The notes: generated from the letters alone by a model not told the origin. A stretch of DNA of 64,000 bases from Prochlorococcus sp. AG-418-K17 (GCA_003214055.1 QCMD01000002.1:1-64000), one strand, 5' to 3'. Positions 17,985-27,403 are shown, counted from the first letter of the stretch. Numbers and translations are program-made.

Positions 17985-19775
17985 TTAGTACATTGCTTTT
18001 GTTTCAGAAATAAATGTTTCCAACAATTTGTTGGAGGCAATTTTAATTTTACTTTTATTTGATCTAGATATAAATTCTATTTCTTTATTAATCGAGTCTC
18101 TCCCAATAATTATTTGAAAGGGAATACCAATTAATTCTGCGTCCTTAAATTTTACTCCGGCTCTTTCATCTCGGTCATCAAGAAGAATATCAATATTATT
18201 GTCTTTAAAATTATTATAAATTTCGTTAGAAAGTTCCATCTGTAAAGGGTCTTTAAAGTTTGTTGGGATAATAATAACTTCGAAAGGCGCAATCTGAATT
18301 GGCCAACAAATACCTTTATCATCGTAATTCTGTTCAATAGCAGCCTGAGCTATTCTTGTAACACCAATTCCATAACAACCCATCCACAAATTCTTTAATT
18401 TCCCATCTTTATCGGAAAATTTTGCATTTAATTTAGCACTATATTTTTGTCCTAATTGGAAAATATGACCAATTTCAATACCTCTTTTTTCCTTTAAAAC
18501 TTCATTACTTTCTGCATTAATTTTATCGCCTTGTTTCGCATTTCTGATATCTGCAGTCAAGAATTCTTCCTCTTCGAATGAATATTTCTTAAATACTTTG
18601 TGGAAATTAATTTTGTTTCCACCACTTATGAATGTTGAGAGGTTCTTTGCAGAATTATCTACAATTCTGAACCATTTTTTATTCCAATTTGAATTTACTT
18701 TAATATTTTTATTATCAATATCCGGACCAATAAAACCTAAAGGAAAATCAACTAAATTTTTTTCAACAATTGATTTGTTTTCAATAATATCCAGGTTAAT
18801 AAGACTCGAACTATGTTTTAGATTTATTAAGTTAAATAGCTTTACCTCATTGATCTGCTGATCTCCTCTTATACACGCAAGTATAGGTAAATTAGTTTTA
18901 TCTTCGAATTTCGCTAAAAAAATAACAACTTTTATGATTTGACTTGGATCTAAATTATTTTTTTTACAAATATCAAAAACTGTTTTTTGATTAGGGGTCT
19001 CTAAGAGCTCAGATCGATAGGTTTCAAGTTCAACTGGTTCAGAAGGAATAGAAACAGCTTTCTCAATATTGGCAGCATAAGATCCACTTTCGGTAAACAA
19101 AATCGAGTCTTCACCAGCATCTGCCGTTACCATGAATTCTTTGGATGATGCTCCTCCAATTGCTCCACTATCAGCTTCAACTCCTACCGCCTGAAGTCCA
19201 CAATTTTTAAAAATTTTCTCATAAGCTTTTCCCATTTTTTCATAAAACAATGCTAGATCCTCTTTGGAGGAATGGAAAGAATAACCATCTTTCATAATAA
19301 ATTCTCTACTTCTCATTAATCCAAACCTGGGCCTAATTTCATCCCTAAATTTTGTTTGAATTTGGTAGAAACATTGCGGTAATTGCTTATATGAATTAAT
19401 TATTTCTGATGCAATGATTGTTATGACTTCTTCGTGAGTTGGGCCTAAACCAAATTCTTTTCCTTGTCTATCTTTTAAATTAAACATTATACCCTCTCCA
19501 GCAGTGTAAGCTTCCCATCTTTCACTCCTTTTCCATAGATCTGCAGGATGAAGTTGAGGTAAGAGAAGTTTTGTACAACCGTTATTATTTAATTCATCTT
19601 CGATTATTTTAGATATTTTTTCAATAACTCTTAGCATTATTGGCATGTATGCATAAATGCCACTATTAATTCTGCGGATGTAACCACCTCTGAGAAGTAA
19701 TTTATGAGAAATAATATCTGCTTCAGAAGGTGTGTCACGGAGTGTCCCCAAAGGAAATGAGGTGGTGACGCGCAT
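17985..19775 (-). CDS. proS: Prolyl-tRNA synthetase, bacterial type
   Basis: 596 residues. Class II motif 1 is near RRINSGIYAYMPIMLRV, motif 2 is RDEIRPRFGLMRSREFIMKDGYSF and motif 3 is GCYGIGVTRI. An inserted domain of about 180 residues between motifs 2 and 3 (YbaK-like editing insertion) marks the bacterial type. The C-terminal anticodon-binding domain follows (GICWPIQIAPFEVIIIPT...). It charges tRNA-Pro. The start at MRVTTSFPLGTLRDTPSEAD matches the family. Confidence 0.97.
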   Translation of the reverse strand: MRVTTSFPLGTLRDTPSEADIISHKLLLRGGYIRRINSGIYAYMPIMLRVIEKISKIIEDELNNNGCTKLLLPQLHPADLWKRSERWEAYTAGEGIMFNLKDRQGKEFGLGPTHEEVITIIASEIINSYKQLPQCFYQIQTKFRDEIRPRFGLMRSREFIMKDGYSFHSSKEDLALFYEKMGKAYEKIFKNCGLQAVGVEADSGAIGGASSKEFMVTADAGEDSILFTESGSYAANIEKAVSIPSEPVELETYRSELLETPNQKTVFDICKKNNLDPSQIIKVVIFLAKFEDKTNLPILACIRGDQQINEVKLFNLINLKHSSSLINLDIIENKSIVEKNLVDFPLGFIGPDIDNKNIKVNSNWNKKWFRIVDNSAKNLSTFISGGNKINFHKVFKKYSFEEEEFLTADIRNAKQGDKINAESNEVLKEKRGIEIGHIFQLGQKYSAKLNAKFSDKDGKLKNLWMGCYGIGVTRIAQAAIEQNYDDKGICWPIQIAPFEVIIIPTNFKDPLQMELSNEIYNNFKDNNIDILLDDRDERAGVKFKDAELIGIPFQIIIGRDSINKEIEFISRSNKSKIKIASNKLLETFISETKAMY

Positions 19776-19952
19776 ATAAAAAAATATTTAGAGATGCACA
19801 CTAATCCTATCAATTAAGGTGCAAAAAAAATTTGAAGTGTCTTGAGTCCCTCAACGCAGCTAGTCTATGTAAATGCTTTCTGCTAGCTTCAGCAGTAATA
19901 AAGTTAAAATCTTTTATTAAATCCGTTTTTCTTAAAGCATTTTCTTAAAGTT

Positions 19953-20303
19953 ATGGACAATATAGATTCTAATATTTCTAGCTCAGAAGAATTAGTAGGT
20001 ATTGATGAAGTTCAAAAATTTTTAAATAGATCAAGAGCTTCAGTTTATAGGTACACAAATACTGATTTAAGAAATCTTAATCCAAGTTTTAATCCAAGAA
20101 AATTAAACCCAGAATTCAGAACTGATCAAAAAGATCCTTTAAGATTTCATCCTAATGAAGTAGCAAGATTTGCCAAAGATATATTAAGAATTAAAGAAGT
20201 TACAGTAGAGGTCTTTAACTCACCATCTTCTGCTGTTCAAAATACACTTTTACAAATTCTTGAAGAATTAAAATCCATAAGGTCTTTAATGGAAAAGGGT
20301 TAA
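19953..20303 (+). CDS. Small protein with a predicted helix-turn-helix (excisionase/MerR-like), unknown role
   Basis: 116 residues. The middle part (LVGIDEVQKFLNRSRASVYRYTN) looks like a winged helix-turn-helix of the type that reads 'is this position allowed' in excisionase-like proteins. A loop rich in Arg, Asn and Pro is followed by a segment mentioning HPNEVARFAKDIL. The C-terminal helix has a leucine pattern (LLQILEELKSIRSLMEK). It may bind DNA. No phage or plasmid gene is beside it and composition matches neighbours, so it looks resident. Function unknown. Confidence 0.7.
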   Translation: MDNIDSNISSSEELVGIDEVQKFLNRSRASVYRYTNTDLRNLNPSFNPRKLNPEFRTDQKDPLRFHPNEVARFAKDILRIKEVTVEVFNSPSSAVQNTLLQILEELKSIRSLMEKG

Positions 20304-20393
20304 TTAAATAGGTTGTTTAAGAATGTTTTGATTTATCTATAAATTAATTGTAAAATGAGAATGTTATGTTTAAGCTAAACATTTAACAATTAA

Positions 20394-20624
20394 AAGCTCT
20401 TATATTATAAAGAATCAAAGCAATTTGAGAAAATTGAATTAAGTGAAAAACATTCTCTTAATTTTGATTCAAAAGATTTAGAAAGAGCTGATAATGACAC
20501 CTTAAGTTTAGGTTATTTATCATTTTTAATTCTTGGTATTATTATTGCCTATCTGACAATTTTATTACTCTCGGTTTGTTTTTGCTTGGGGGAGCATTCT
20601 CTCAAAGTAAATAAATTACTTTAA
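20394..20624 (+). pseudogene. Start-less small membrane ORF (possible remnant or non-ATG gene)
   Basis: An open frame of 76 codons runs from after the stop at 20391-20393 to the stop at 20622-20624. It begins with a charged stretch (KESKQFEKIELSEKHSLNF) and continues into one clear transmembrane segment at about residues 46-66 (LSFLILGIIIAYLTILLLSV), then a short tail. No ATG, GTG or TTG occurs before the hydrophobic part. Either it starts at ATT (for example 20433), or a frameshift removed the start, or it is a decaying gene. The protein-like layout argues against chance. This ORF fills most of the 341-nt gap 20304-20644; nothing else is evident there. Confidence 0.4.
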
Positions 20625-20644
20625 ATTATTCAATTAAAAGAAAG

Positions 20645-21193
20645 ATGGACCTTAGTTTGATACCTCCATCTCCAATGAAGGGCATAGTTAATTTAGTTGT
20701 AGAAATACCTGCTGGGAGTAGGAACAAATATGAATATTGTTCAGAGGCAGGAATTATGGCATTAGATAGAGTTCTCCACTCATCTGTTAGATATCCTTTT
20801 GATTATGGTTTTGTGCCCAATACATTAGCTGAAGATGGCGCTCCACTTGATGCTATGGTGATAATGGATGAGCCAACATTCGCTGGTTGTCTTATAAAAG
20901 CTAGGCCTATTGGAGTTTTAGATATGCATGATTGTGGAGCATATGATGGGAAGCTCTTATGCGTACCAATGGCTAATCCAAGGCAAGCAAATATAATAAG
21001 TATTAATCAAATTGCTCCAAATCAATTAGAAGATGTAGCAGAATTTTTTAGGACGAGTAAGGGTCTTGATGGTAGGACAGTTCAAATTGATGGTTGGAGA
21101 GATTATGACGTTGTCGATAACATTTTAGAGGATTGCATGACTAAGAAAAAGAAAGCTTTTAAAGTTCTTAAAAAATCATCAGTAGTAAAATAA
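20645..21193 (+). CDS. ppa: Family I inorganic pyrophosphatase homologue with lost catalytic residues
   Basis: 182 residues. Overall it matches cyanobacterial Ppa (MDLSLIPPSP start, VEIPAGSRNKYEY, LDRVLHSSVRYPFDYGFVPNT). Key active-site positions differ from the family. DGDPLD is DGAPLD, so the equivalent of E. coli Asp67 is Ala, and the HYK motif is TSK, replacing Tyr141. Glu20, Lys29, Glu31, Arg43, Asp65, Asp70, Asp97, Asp102 and Lys104 remain. Loss of Asp67 in particular should cripple hydrolysis. It may be weakly active, structural or regulatory. The intact copy is at 5298-5885. An ArsC-like gene follows after 1 nt. Confidence 0.85.
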   Translation: MDLSLIPPSPMKGIVNLVVEIPAGSRNKYEYCSEAGIMALDRVLHSSVRYPFDYGFVPNTLAEDGAPLDAMVIMDEPTFAGCLIKARPIGVLDMHDCGAYDGKLLCVPMANPRQANIISINQIAPNQLEDVAEFFRTSKGLDGRTVQIDGWRDYDVVDNILEDCMTKKKKAFKVLKKSSVVK

Positions 21194-21194
21194 A

Positions 21195-21551
21195 TTGAGC
21201 AAAATTATTCTTTATAGTTATTTAAGATGCTCAACTTGTAGAAAAGCATCCATTTGGCTTGATAAAAAAAATTTTAATTATAGTTTAATAGATATTGTTA
21301 AAGAACCTCCTTCACGGCAATTCTTAGCTCTAGCTTTAAAACAATTTTCAAATGAAAAAAGAAAAATTTTTAATACAAGAGGCAAAAATTTTAAACTAAT
21401 TGATTTTGATATTCTGAATGCATCAAATGATGAAATTATTCAACTCCTCCAAGCTGACGGCAAATTAATAAAAAGACCCTTTTTAGTATTTGGAGAAAGA
21501 AAAATAATACTAGGATTTAATGAGAATGAATACTCAAATATATTTTTGTAG
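21195..21551 (+). CDS. ArsC/Spx-family thioredoxin-fold protein
   Basis: 118 residues from TTG 21195 (MSKIILYSYLRCSTCRKASIWLD). The CSTC dithiol at about 12-15 followed by RKA is the ArsC/YffB/Spx signature, and RPFLVFGERKIILGF near residue 95 is the conserved cis-Pro region. Members are glutaredoxin-linked arsenate reductases or Spx-like regulators of RNA polymerase. Nothing here separates these options, and no ars genes are adjacent. It is probably cotranscribed with the pyrophosphatase homologue. Confidence 0.8.
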   Translation: MSKIILYSYLRCSTCRKASIWLDKKNFNYSLIDIVKEPPSRQFLALALKQFSNEKRKIFNTRGKNFKLIDFDILNASNDEIIQLLQADGKLIKRPFLVFGERKIILGFNENEYSNIFL

Positions 21552-21580
21552 TTTCAAATTAACAACTTATAAAAATCTCT

Positions 21581-22231
21581 ATGAAATTATCAATTAAAAA
21601 TATTTTGCAAGAATGGGGTCCATTGCTTTTTTTGGTTTTTATTATTTCTTCTTGCAGATCATTGTTTGTAGAACCTCGTTATATTCCGTCTGGCTCTATG
21701 CGTCCAGAGTTAAAAATAAAAGATAGATTATTTATTGAAAAATTTTCCTTAAAGAGTTCTTCACCGAAAAGAGGTGATGTTGTCGTTTTTAGATCACCTT
21801 TCTCATTTGATAAAAAACTTATATTGTCAAGATCTAAGCCATTGCCAAGTAGAACATATTGTTTTTTTATGAGCTTCCCGCCAATTACATTCATACCTGG
21901 TTTGAGGGATCAAGCTTGTGATGCTTATATCAAACGAGTTGTGGCACTTCCTGGAGAGATGGTTGGTGTTAATAATAAGGGTGAGGTATTAATTAATAAC
22001 AAAATTATTGATGAACCTTATGTAAAGTATAAGTGCTCAATAATAAACAGTAGATGCGGAGAATTTGATAACCAAAAAGTGCCAGAAAACCATGTTCTGG
22101 TTTTAGGAGATAATAGAGCGAATAGCTGGGACGGAAGATATTGGCCAGGAGGTAGATTTCTCCCCATAGAGGAGATTATTGGGAAGGCCTATTTGAGATT
22201 TTGGCCCTTGGATAAAATTGAGTTTTTTTAG
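21581..22231 (+). CDS. lepB: Signal peptidase I
   Basis: 216 residues. One N-terminal transmembrane segment (about 13-30) precedes the serine nucleophile box PSGSMRPEL (Ser39). Box D follows with YIKRVVALPGE, holding the general-base lysine, and box E is GDNRANSWDGRYWG-like (LGDNRANSWDGRYW). The enzyme cleaves signal peptides of exported proteins at the membrane. An insertion of about 30 residues with extra cysteines (RTYCFF, DQACDAY) lies between boxes, as in other cyanobacterial LepB paralogues. Confidence 0.95.
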   Translation: MKLSIKNILQEWGPLLFLVFIISSCRSLFVEPRYIPSGSMRPELKIKDRLFIEKFSLKSSSPKRGDVVVFRSPFSFDKKLILSRSKPLPSRTYCFFMSFPPITFIPGLRDQACDAYIKRVVALPGEMVGVNNKGEVLINNKIIDEPYVKYKCSIINSRCGEFDNQKVPENHVLVLGDNRANSWDGRYWPGGRFLPIEEIIGKAYLRFWPLDKIEFF

Positions 22232-22312
22232 AAGCTTGAGACCTTAAAATTTTCTTCATAATAATTTGAAATATATCTTTGCCTAGATAAATACTTTAAA
22301 AATTTTTTTTTA

Positions 22313-23641
22313 TTAGAGTGCACCTGAAGCAGTTGAATCCAATATGCCTCCAAGATGTGTTGTAATATTCATTGCACTAATAACGTTTTCTTTAATAGGA
22401 TCTTTAAATATATCAATGATCGTAATACCCCCATTCCCTTGCTTAATCATCCAAATATTTGAACAATCAATACCTAAAAAATCACATAGCAGAGTTTTAT
22501 TTACTGCATCATGAGCAACTAGCAGGGTTAAATCATTATCTTCTTGAAATGCACAAATCTCTGTAAATGCCTTCACTGATCTTTTAGATACATCTTTAAT
22601 AGACTCGCCTTGGGGCATGACCACCTCATCAGGTTTTTCGTGCCATTTTTTTAGTAAACTAGGCCAACCATCTTTAATTTCTGCTTCTAGCTTCCCCTCC
22701 CATAATCCGTGGCTAATTTCCATGAGAGAATCGATTTTTTTAATTTCTAAATCTGGATTTTTCTGGAGAATTATTTGTGCTGTCTCATATGGTCTTTTCA
22801 TTGAGCTTGAAAAGGCTTTATTGAAATTAATTTCTTTAAGAAATTCGAATGCCTTTTTGGCTTGATTCTTACCGTTTGAGTTTAGTGGTATATCAATTTG
22901 ACCCTGGAATCTTCCTTCTTTATTCCAGTTAGTTTCACCATGTCTTATAAGGAAAATTCTAGAGTCACCAATCTTGTGAGGGATATTTTTATTGAGATGA
23001 GAAGTTTGATTTAAACATTCAACTTGTGTTTTGAAAGAATTTTCATTTTTTGAAATATTTAAAATCGAGATAGAAGCGTTTTCCAACCTTATTCTTCTGA
23101 ATCCTTTCTTTGGTTTTCCAATTAAAGAAAGGATTAAACATCTTAATATTGCATTGTGGCCGATTACTAATAAATTTGCATCTCCTTTGTGAAGAAAGTT
23201 ATTTAAAACTTCATTTAAAAAATTATCTGCTTGTTCAAATAATTCTTGAATTGGTTTATAACTTTGATTATTACTTTTTTTTAAAATTAGGTTTTCTGGA
23301 TCATTTTTCCATGTTTTATAAATTGTTGGATACTTAGTTTTTATTTCATCAATAGTTAAACCAGACCATAAACCTAAATCTACCTCTAATAAATTCTTAT
23401 CAAAATTAATTTTGTGTTCTTCAGAAAAACTTTTATTTATAGTTTTTGCTGTTTCTGCAGCTCGAACAAGAGGAGAAGAATAAATCTCGTTGAAATTTAT
23501 TTTAGATAAAGCCTTACCAGCTTTAAATGCTTGCTCATAGCCTTTATCGGCTAAGAATGAATCATCAGTTCTTCCTTGAATTAAACCTTTTTCATTAAAA
23601 CTGCTTAATCCATGTCTTACTAAAACTAATCTGATACTCAT
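22313..23641 (-). CDS. Tandem histidine phosphatase (phosphoglycerate mutase-like), two domains
   Basis: 442 residues in two homologous halves, each a histidine phosphatase domain. The first has LVRHGLSSFNEKGLIQGRTD and VIGHNAILRCLI. The second has LIRHGETNWNKEGRFQGQID and LVAHDAVNKTLL. Both keep the RHG catalytic histidine. Cyanobacteria commonly carry this double form, annotated as phosphoglycerate mutase. Cofactor-dependent mutase activity is not assured; it may act on other phosphate esters. It is convergent with lepB across an 81-nt AT-rich spacer. Confidence 0.85.
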   Translation of the reverse strand: MSIRLVLVRHGLSSFNEKGLIQGRTDDSFLADKGYEQAFKAGKALSKINFNEIYSSPLVRAAETAKTINKSFSEEHKINFDKNLLEVDLGLWSGLTIDEIKTKYPTIYKTWKNDPENLILKKSNNQSYKPIQELFEQADNFLNEVLNNFLHKGDANLLVIGHNAILRCLILSLIGKPKKGFRRIRLENASISILNISKNENSFKTQVECLNQTSHLNKNIPHKIGDSRIFLIRHGETNWNKEGRFQGQIDIPLNSNGKNQAKKAFEFLKEINFNKAFSSSMKRPYETAQIILQKNPDLEIKKIDSLMEISHGLWEGKLEAEIKDGWPSLLKKWHEKPDEVVMPQGESIKDVSKRSVKAFTEICAFQEDNDLTLLVAHDAVNKTLLCDFLGIDCSNIWMIKQGNGGITIIDIFKDPIKENVISAMNITTHLGGILDSTASGAL

Positions 23642-23763
23642 TATATAAATTTGGACATGTTGGTTTAATAATCATCATCTCATGGCGTGAAAGAAAAAGA
23701 TATATGATTATTAGAAATTATATTTATAACTATTCTTAGTTTTCACACTTTTATTAAAGATAC

Positions 23764-25122
23764 ATGGATAAAAAATTTCCTAGGTTAAAAATATTACTTG
23801 CATTAATTTCATTAGTTATTACTTTCCTCGTATGGCAACAAGGTTTTAGAGATAGTTTGAATAGGCCTTCCGTGTCTTTTGATATTAGCCAAAAAGAGAG
23901 GGAAATTGAAGAATTAGCTCTTAATTCAGTACCAATAAATATTCAAAATTTTTTCATACCAAACAATCCAATTGAAGAAATAAATAATTCTCTTTCTAAT
24001 GTTACTTTTAATCAATTATCCGATAGAAACAAATTAATTTTGATTCTCTCTTCTGACTTGAGAGAATTCAATACCAAAAATAAATTATCCAATGAATTTA
24101 AAAATAAGGAATTTAAATTGTTATTTTCAGATCTAGAAAAAATGTCTAATGATAATTCATATAAACCTAGTTTGGAACGATTTGATTTATACAAAAGTGA
24201 TAAGTTTTTATATCACTTATTAAGTAAAAAATTTGATTTTGATGATAGTTCATTGATTACAGAAAAACTATCACAAAGAATGTTTTTCAAAATATTAGCT
24301 ATTAGGTTAATACCTTTATCAACAATATTGCTTGGCTCAATACTTATCTTAAAAATAATATGGAAACTTATATCTTCGAGAGAAATTAAATGGAAAGAAT
24401 TTAAACCTTTAGATTTAAATCTTTTAGATATGGTTTTGTTAATAGCTGGGGGTTTTGTTGTATTAGGGGAAGTTATTTCTCCATTATTTTCAATAAGTTT
24501 AGTAAATTTATTTTCTAGTAATATCTCAATAGAGATATCTCAATCTTTAAAAATATTTTTTGGTTATCTTTTTATGTCGATCCCTCCATTATTCATCATT
24601 TACTATCAAATCAAAAATTTGAATGGGGAATTCATTTTAAAAAAAGATTACTTTCAATTTAATTTATATCCATTAAAAAATTCAATAATTATGGGTTTAA
24701 AAGGTTGGTTAACCATCATCCCTTTTGTTTTATTGGTTTCATTGATTATGAATCTTTTAATTAATGACCAAAATGGAAGTAATCCACTATTAGAAATTGT
24801 CTTAAACAATACGAATTACTTCTCTTTCATAATTTTATTTTTAACAACATCACTTTTAGCTCCATTATTTGAAGAAATTATTTTTCGTGGGATTTTACTC
24901 CCAATTTTATCAAGAGATTTTGGTACGATATCAGGTATTTTAATTTCTTCTTTTATTTTTGCCTTAGCTCATTTAAGTTTAAGTGAAATGCCACCATTAT
25001 TGGTTTTAGGAATTGGACTAGGTATTACAAGAGCAGTTTCTGGGAGTTTATTTTCTTCAGTGATAATGCACTCACTTTGGAATAGTTTAACTTTTTTAAA
25101 TTTGTTCCTATTAAGAACATAA
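23764..25122 (+). CDS. CPBP-family (CAAX-like) intramembrane metalloprotease
   Basis: 452 residues. An N-terminal transmembrane helix (about 8-25), a hydrophilic, probably extracytoplasmic domain of about 140 residues and then a set of membrane helices make up the protein. The CPBP motifs are FEEIIFRGILLP (EExxxR) and, further on, FALAHLSLSE (FxxxH) plus a late HSLWNS. CPBP proteins cleave or handle membrane proteins; the substrate is unknown. The extended N-terminal domain is typical of cyanobacterial members. It lies upstream of the ftsI region with an 85-nt spacer. Confidence 0.88.
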   Translation: MDKKFPRLKILLALISLVITFLVWQQGFRDSLNRPSVSFDISQKEREIEELALNSVPINIQNFFIPNNPIEEINNSLSNVTFNQLSDRNKLILILSSDLREFNTKNKLSNEFKNKEFKLLFSDLEKMSNDNSYKPSLERFDLYKSDKFLYHLLSKKFDFDDSSLITEKLSQRMFFKILAIRLIPLSTILLGSILILKIIWKLISSREIKWKEFKPLDLNLLDMVLLIAGGFVVLGEVISPLFSISLVNLFSSNISIEISQSLKIFFGYLFMSIPPLFIIYYQIKNLNGEFILKKDYFQFNLYPLKNSIIMGLKGWLTIIPFVLLVSLIMNLLINDQNGSNPLLEIVLNNTNYFSFIILFLTTSLLAPLFEEIIFRGILLPILSRDFGTISGILISSFIFALAHLSLSEMPPLLVLGIGLGITRAVSGSLFSSVIMHSLWNSLTFLNLFLLRT

Positions 25123-25207
25123 ATAATTGAATTTTTAACTTGCATAATGCTCTAAAAAATGTTTATTTGATGCATAACACTTTTTTATATCAAAATATAA
25201 ATAACAA

Positions 25208-25636
25208 ATGAAGCTTAATAAGAATGAATATTCTTTTAAAGAACAAGTTTCATATTTCAGTAATGAAAATATAAAAAAAACAAGGTCACTTAATTTAAAA
25301 TTAGTTCATAAAGTATTCGATACTATAAATATATCTTTGGTAGTTTTAATAGTTATCTTATCTTTTCTATCTTTTAATAGCCAAAGAGAATGGTCTGAAT
25401 TTTATAGAATTTTATCTCAAACAAAAATTCATAATAATAATCTAATTGACTACATATCTAAAACGGAAGAATTTTATATTAATAAACTTGAATCTTCAAA
25501 TACTTTTAAAAAAACATCTCCTGAGGACTTATTTTATATCGATAAAATTGAACAAAAAAAAGAAAATTTTTTTTATGAAAAAATATTAGACATTATGGAT
25601 GGTTTAAAAAATAGTAAATATCAGATAGGTTATTAA
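25208..25636 (+). CDS. Bitopic membrane protein in the FtsL position upstream of ftsI
   Basis: 142 residues. A basic cytoplasmic N-terminus of about 37 residues, one transmembrane helix at 38-57 (DTINISLVVLIVILSFLSFN) and an extracytoplasmic part of about 85 residues that is helical and charged (SQREWSEFYRILSQTKI, EFYINKLESS). It ends in a segment with SPEDLFYIDKIEQK. Its stop overlaps the ftsI start (TAATG). Topology, size and place match FtsL, the small divisome protein usually encoded just before ftsI and not obvious in these genomes. I recognise no family match, so the FtsL idea is an inference. Confidence 0.65.
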   Translation: MKLNKNEYSFKEQVSYFSNENIKKTRSLNLKLVHKVFDTINISLVVLIVILSFLSFNSQREWSEFYRILSQTKIHNNNLIDYISKTEEFYINKLESSNTFKKTSPEDLFYIDKIEQKKENFFYEKILDIMDGLKNSKYQIGY

Positions 25637-27384
25637 TGAAAAAACAAAAAAAAAATGTCAATCTTATTTCCCTTGATGATACAAGATTTAAAATAACATA
25701 TATCTTTTTTCTTCTAGTAATTTTGAGTTTATTTGGGAGGCTTGTTAATTTACAAGTTTTTAGTGCTTCTGATTTGCAACAAAAAGCGAAATTAATACAA
25801 TCTTCTAAAACTAGACCTTTGAAAACAAGAAGATCGATAGTGGATAGGAATAACCGATTAATTGCTTATGATAAGCCACTCTTTAAATTATGGGCTCATC
25901 CAAAGTATTTTAAATTTCCTGGGGACACATCAAATAAAATTAGAGGAATTGAAGAAATTGTTGAGAAATTATCTCCCATTTTAGGGTTCAAAGATGAGTT
26001 TCTTTTGAAAAAATTTAATGATGAAATCAGTGGAGTTAAGCTAGCAGACCAAATTAGTGAAGATAAAGCTAGAAAAATTAAAAGTCTTGGAATTAGCGGG
26101 CTCGATTTAATTAAATATTCGCAAAGATATTATCCTCAAGGAGAGCTTTATTCAAATCTTGTTGGTTTTGTGAATGATGAGAATAAAGGTTCGGCTGGTT
26201 TAGAGCTTCATTTGGATGATCTTATTAAAAAATTAAATAAGGCTAATTCGATAAAAAAAGGAGGAGATGGTACCCCTCTGCCCGATAATTCAGGCCCGAG
26301 AGATTTTATTAACGATTACAAAAGTCTTACCCTAACTATAGATTCAAAATTGCAGAAGGCTTCTTTTAAAGCCTTATCCAAGCAGGTCACAGATTGGAAA
26401 GCGAAGAGAGGCTTTGCAGTAGTAATGGATGTAAATAATGGGGAGATTCTTTCTTTAGCATCTATCCCATCATATGATCCACATAAATTCTGGGAATATG
26501 ACCCTGAACTCTTTAAGGGTTGGTATTCTCAAGATTTATTTGAGCCTGGTTCGACTTTTAAACCGATAAATTTAGCTCTTGCATTAGAAGAAAAAGTTAT
26601 TCATAAAGATGGATTTATAGATGATAAAGGTAATGTTAATGTTGGAGGATGGACACTTTGGAATTGGAATAAAAAAGGCAATGGATATATTGATTATCCA
26701 AAAGTTTTGCAAGTCTCAAGTAATGTGGGAATGGTAAAGATAATGCAAAATCTAGAGCCTTCGATCTATTGGGATCGGCTTAGAAATTTAGGTATAAACA
26801 AAAACTTAGAAACTGATTTATTTGAATCGACTCCAGGAGAATTGAAAAGAAAGGAGGTTTTTGTTAATCAATTAATTGAGCCAGCTGTTGCATCTTTTGG
26901 AAAAGGGTTCTCAATTTCGCCATTAAAGTTAGTTCAACTTCATGCAGCTTTAGCTAATGGAGGCTTTGAAGTAATACCTCATGTAACTTTATCTTCTAAA
27001 GATCTTATAAAAAAAAATACACGGACTCAATTGTTTTCTAGTAATGTATCAAGGATTGTAACTGAATGGATGGAGAGTGTTGTTGAAAATGGTAGTGGAG
27101 CTGGAACAAGAATTGAGGGTTATAGAATTGCTGGGAAAACAGGTACTTCTCAAAAGGCTAAAAATGGAATTTACACAAGCAAGAAGGTCTGCAGTTTTGT
27201 AGCAACCTTGCCAGTTGAGAATCCAAAGTATGTGGTTCTTGTATTGATTGATGAACCATCTAAAGCATATGCTTATGGCTCAACAGTAGCAGTGCCTGTA
27301 GCTAAAGAAATCATTGAAAGTTTAATAGTTATCGAAAAAATACCTCCACAATTTAAAGATAATAAAATTGTTAAAAAACCCTAA
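25636..27384 (+). CDS. ftsI: Septal peptidoglycan transpeptidase FtsI (class B PBP3)
   Basis: 582 residues. A single N-terminal transmembrane helix (about 20-38) precedes the dimerisation/pedestal region (RPLKTRRSIVDRNNRLIAYD). The transpeptidase domain has PGSTFKP with the catalytic serine at 306, SSN at 361-363 and KTGTS at 501-505. It crosslinks septal peptidoglycan with FtsW. It overlaps the preceding membrane protein gene by 1 nt, which implies translational coupling. I see no ftsW nearby. Confidence 0.96.
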   Translation: MKKQKKNVNLISLDDTRFKITYIFFLLVILSLFGRLVNLQVFSASDLQQKAKLIQSSKTRPLKTRRSIVDRNNRLIAYDKPLFKLWAHPKYFKFPGDTSNKIRGIEEIVEKLSPILGFKDEFLLKKFNDEISGVKLADQISEDKARKIKSLGISGLDLIKYSQRYYPQGELYSNLVGFVNDENKGSAGLELHLDDLIKKLNKANSIKKGGDGTPLPDNSGPRDFINDYKSLTLTIDSKLQKASFKALSKQVTDWKAKRGFAVVMDVNNGEILSLASIPSYDPHKFWEYDPELFKGWYSQDLFEPGSTFKPINLALALEEKVIHKDGFIDDKGNVNVGGWTLWNWNKKGNGYIDYPKVLQVSSNVGMVKIMQNLEPSIYWDRLRNLGINKNLETDLFESTPGELKRKEVFVNQLIEPAVASFGKGFSISPLKLVQLHAALANGGFEVIPHVTLSSKDLIKKNTRTQLFSSNVSRIVTEWMESVVENGSGAGTRIEGYRIAGKTGTSQKAKNGIYTSKKVCSFVATLPVENPKYVVLVLIDEPSKAYAYGSTVAVPVAKEIIESLIVIEKIPPQFKDNKIVKKP

Positions 27385-27403
27385 AATTTTTTAAATTATA
27401 AAG

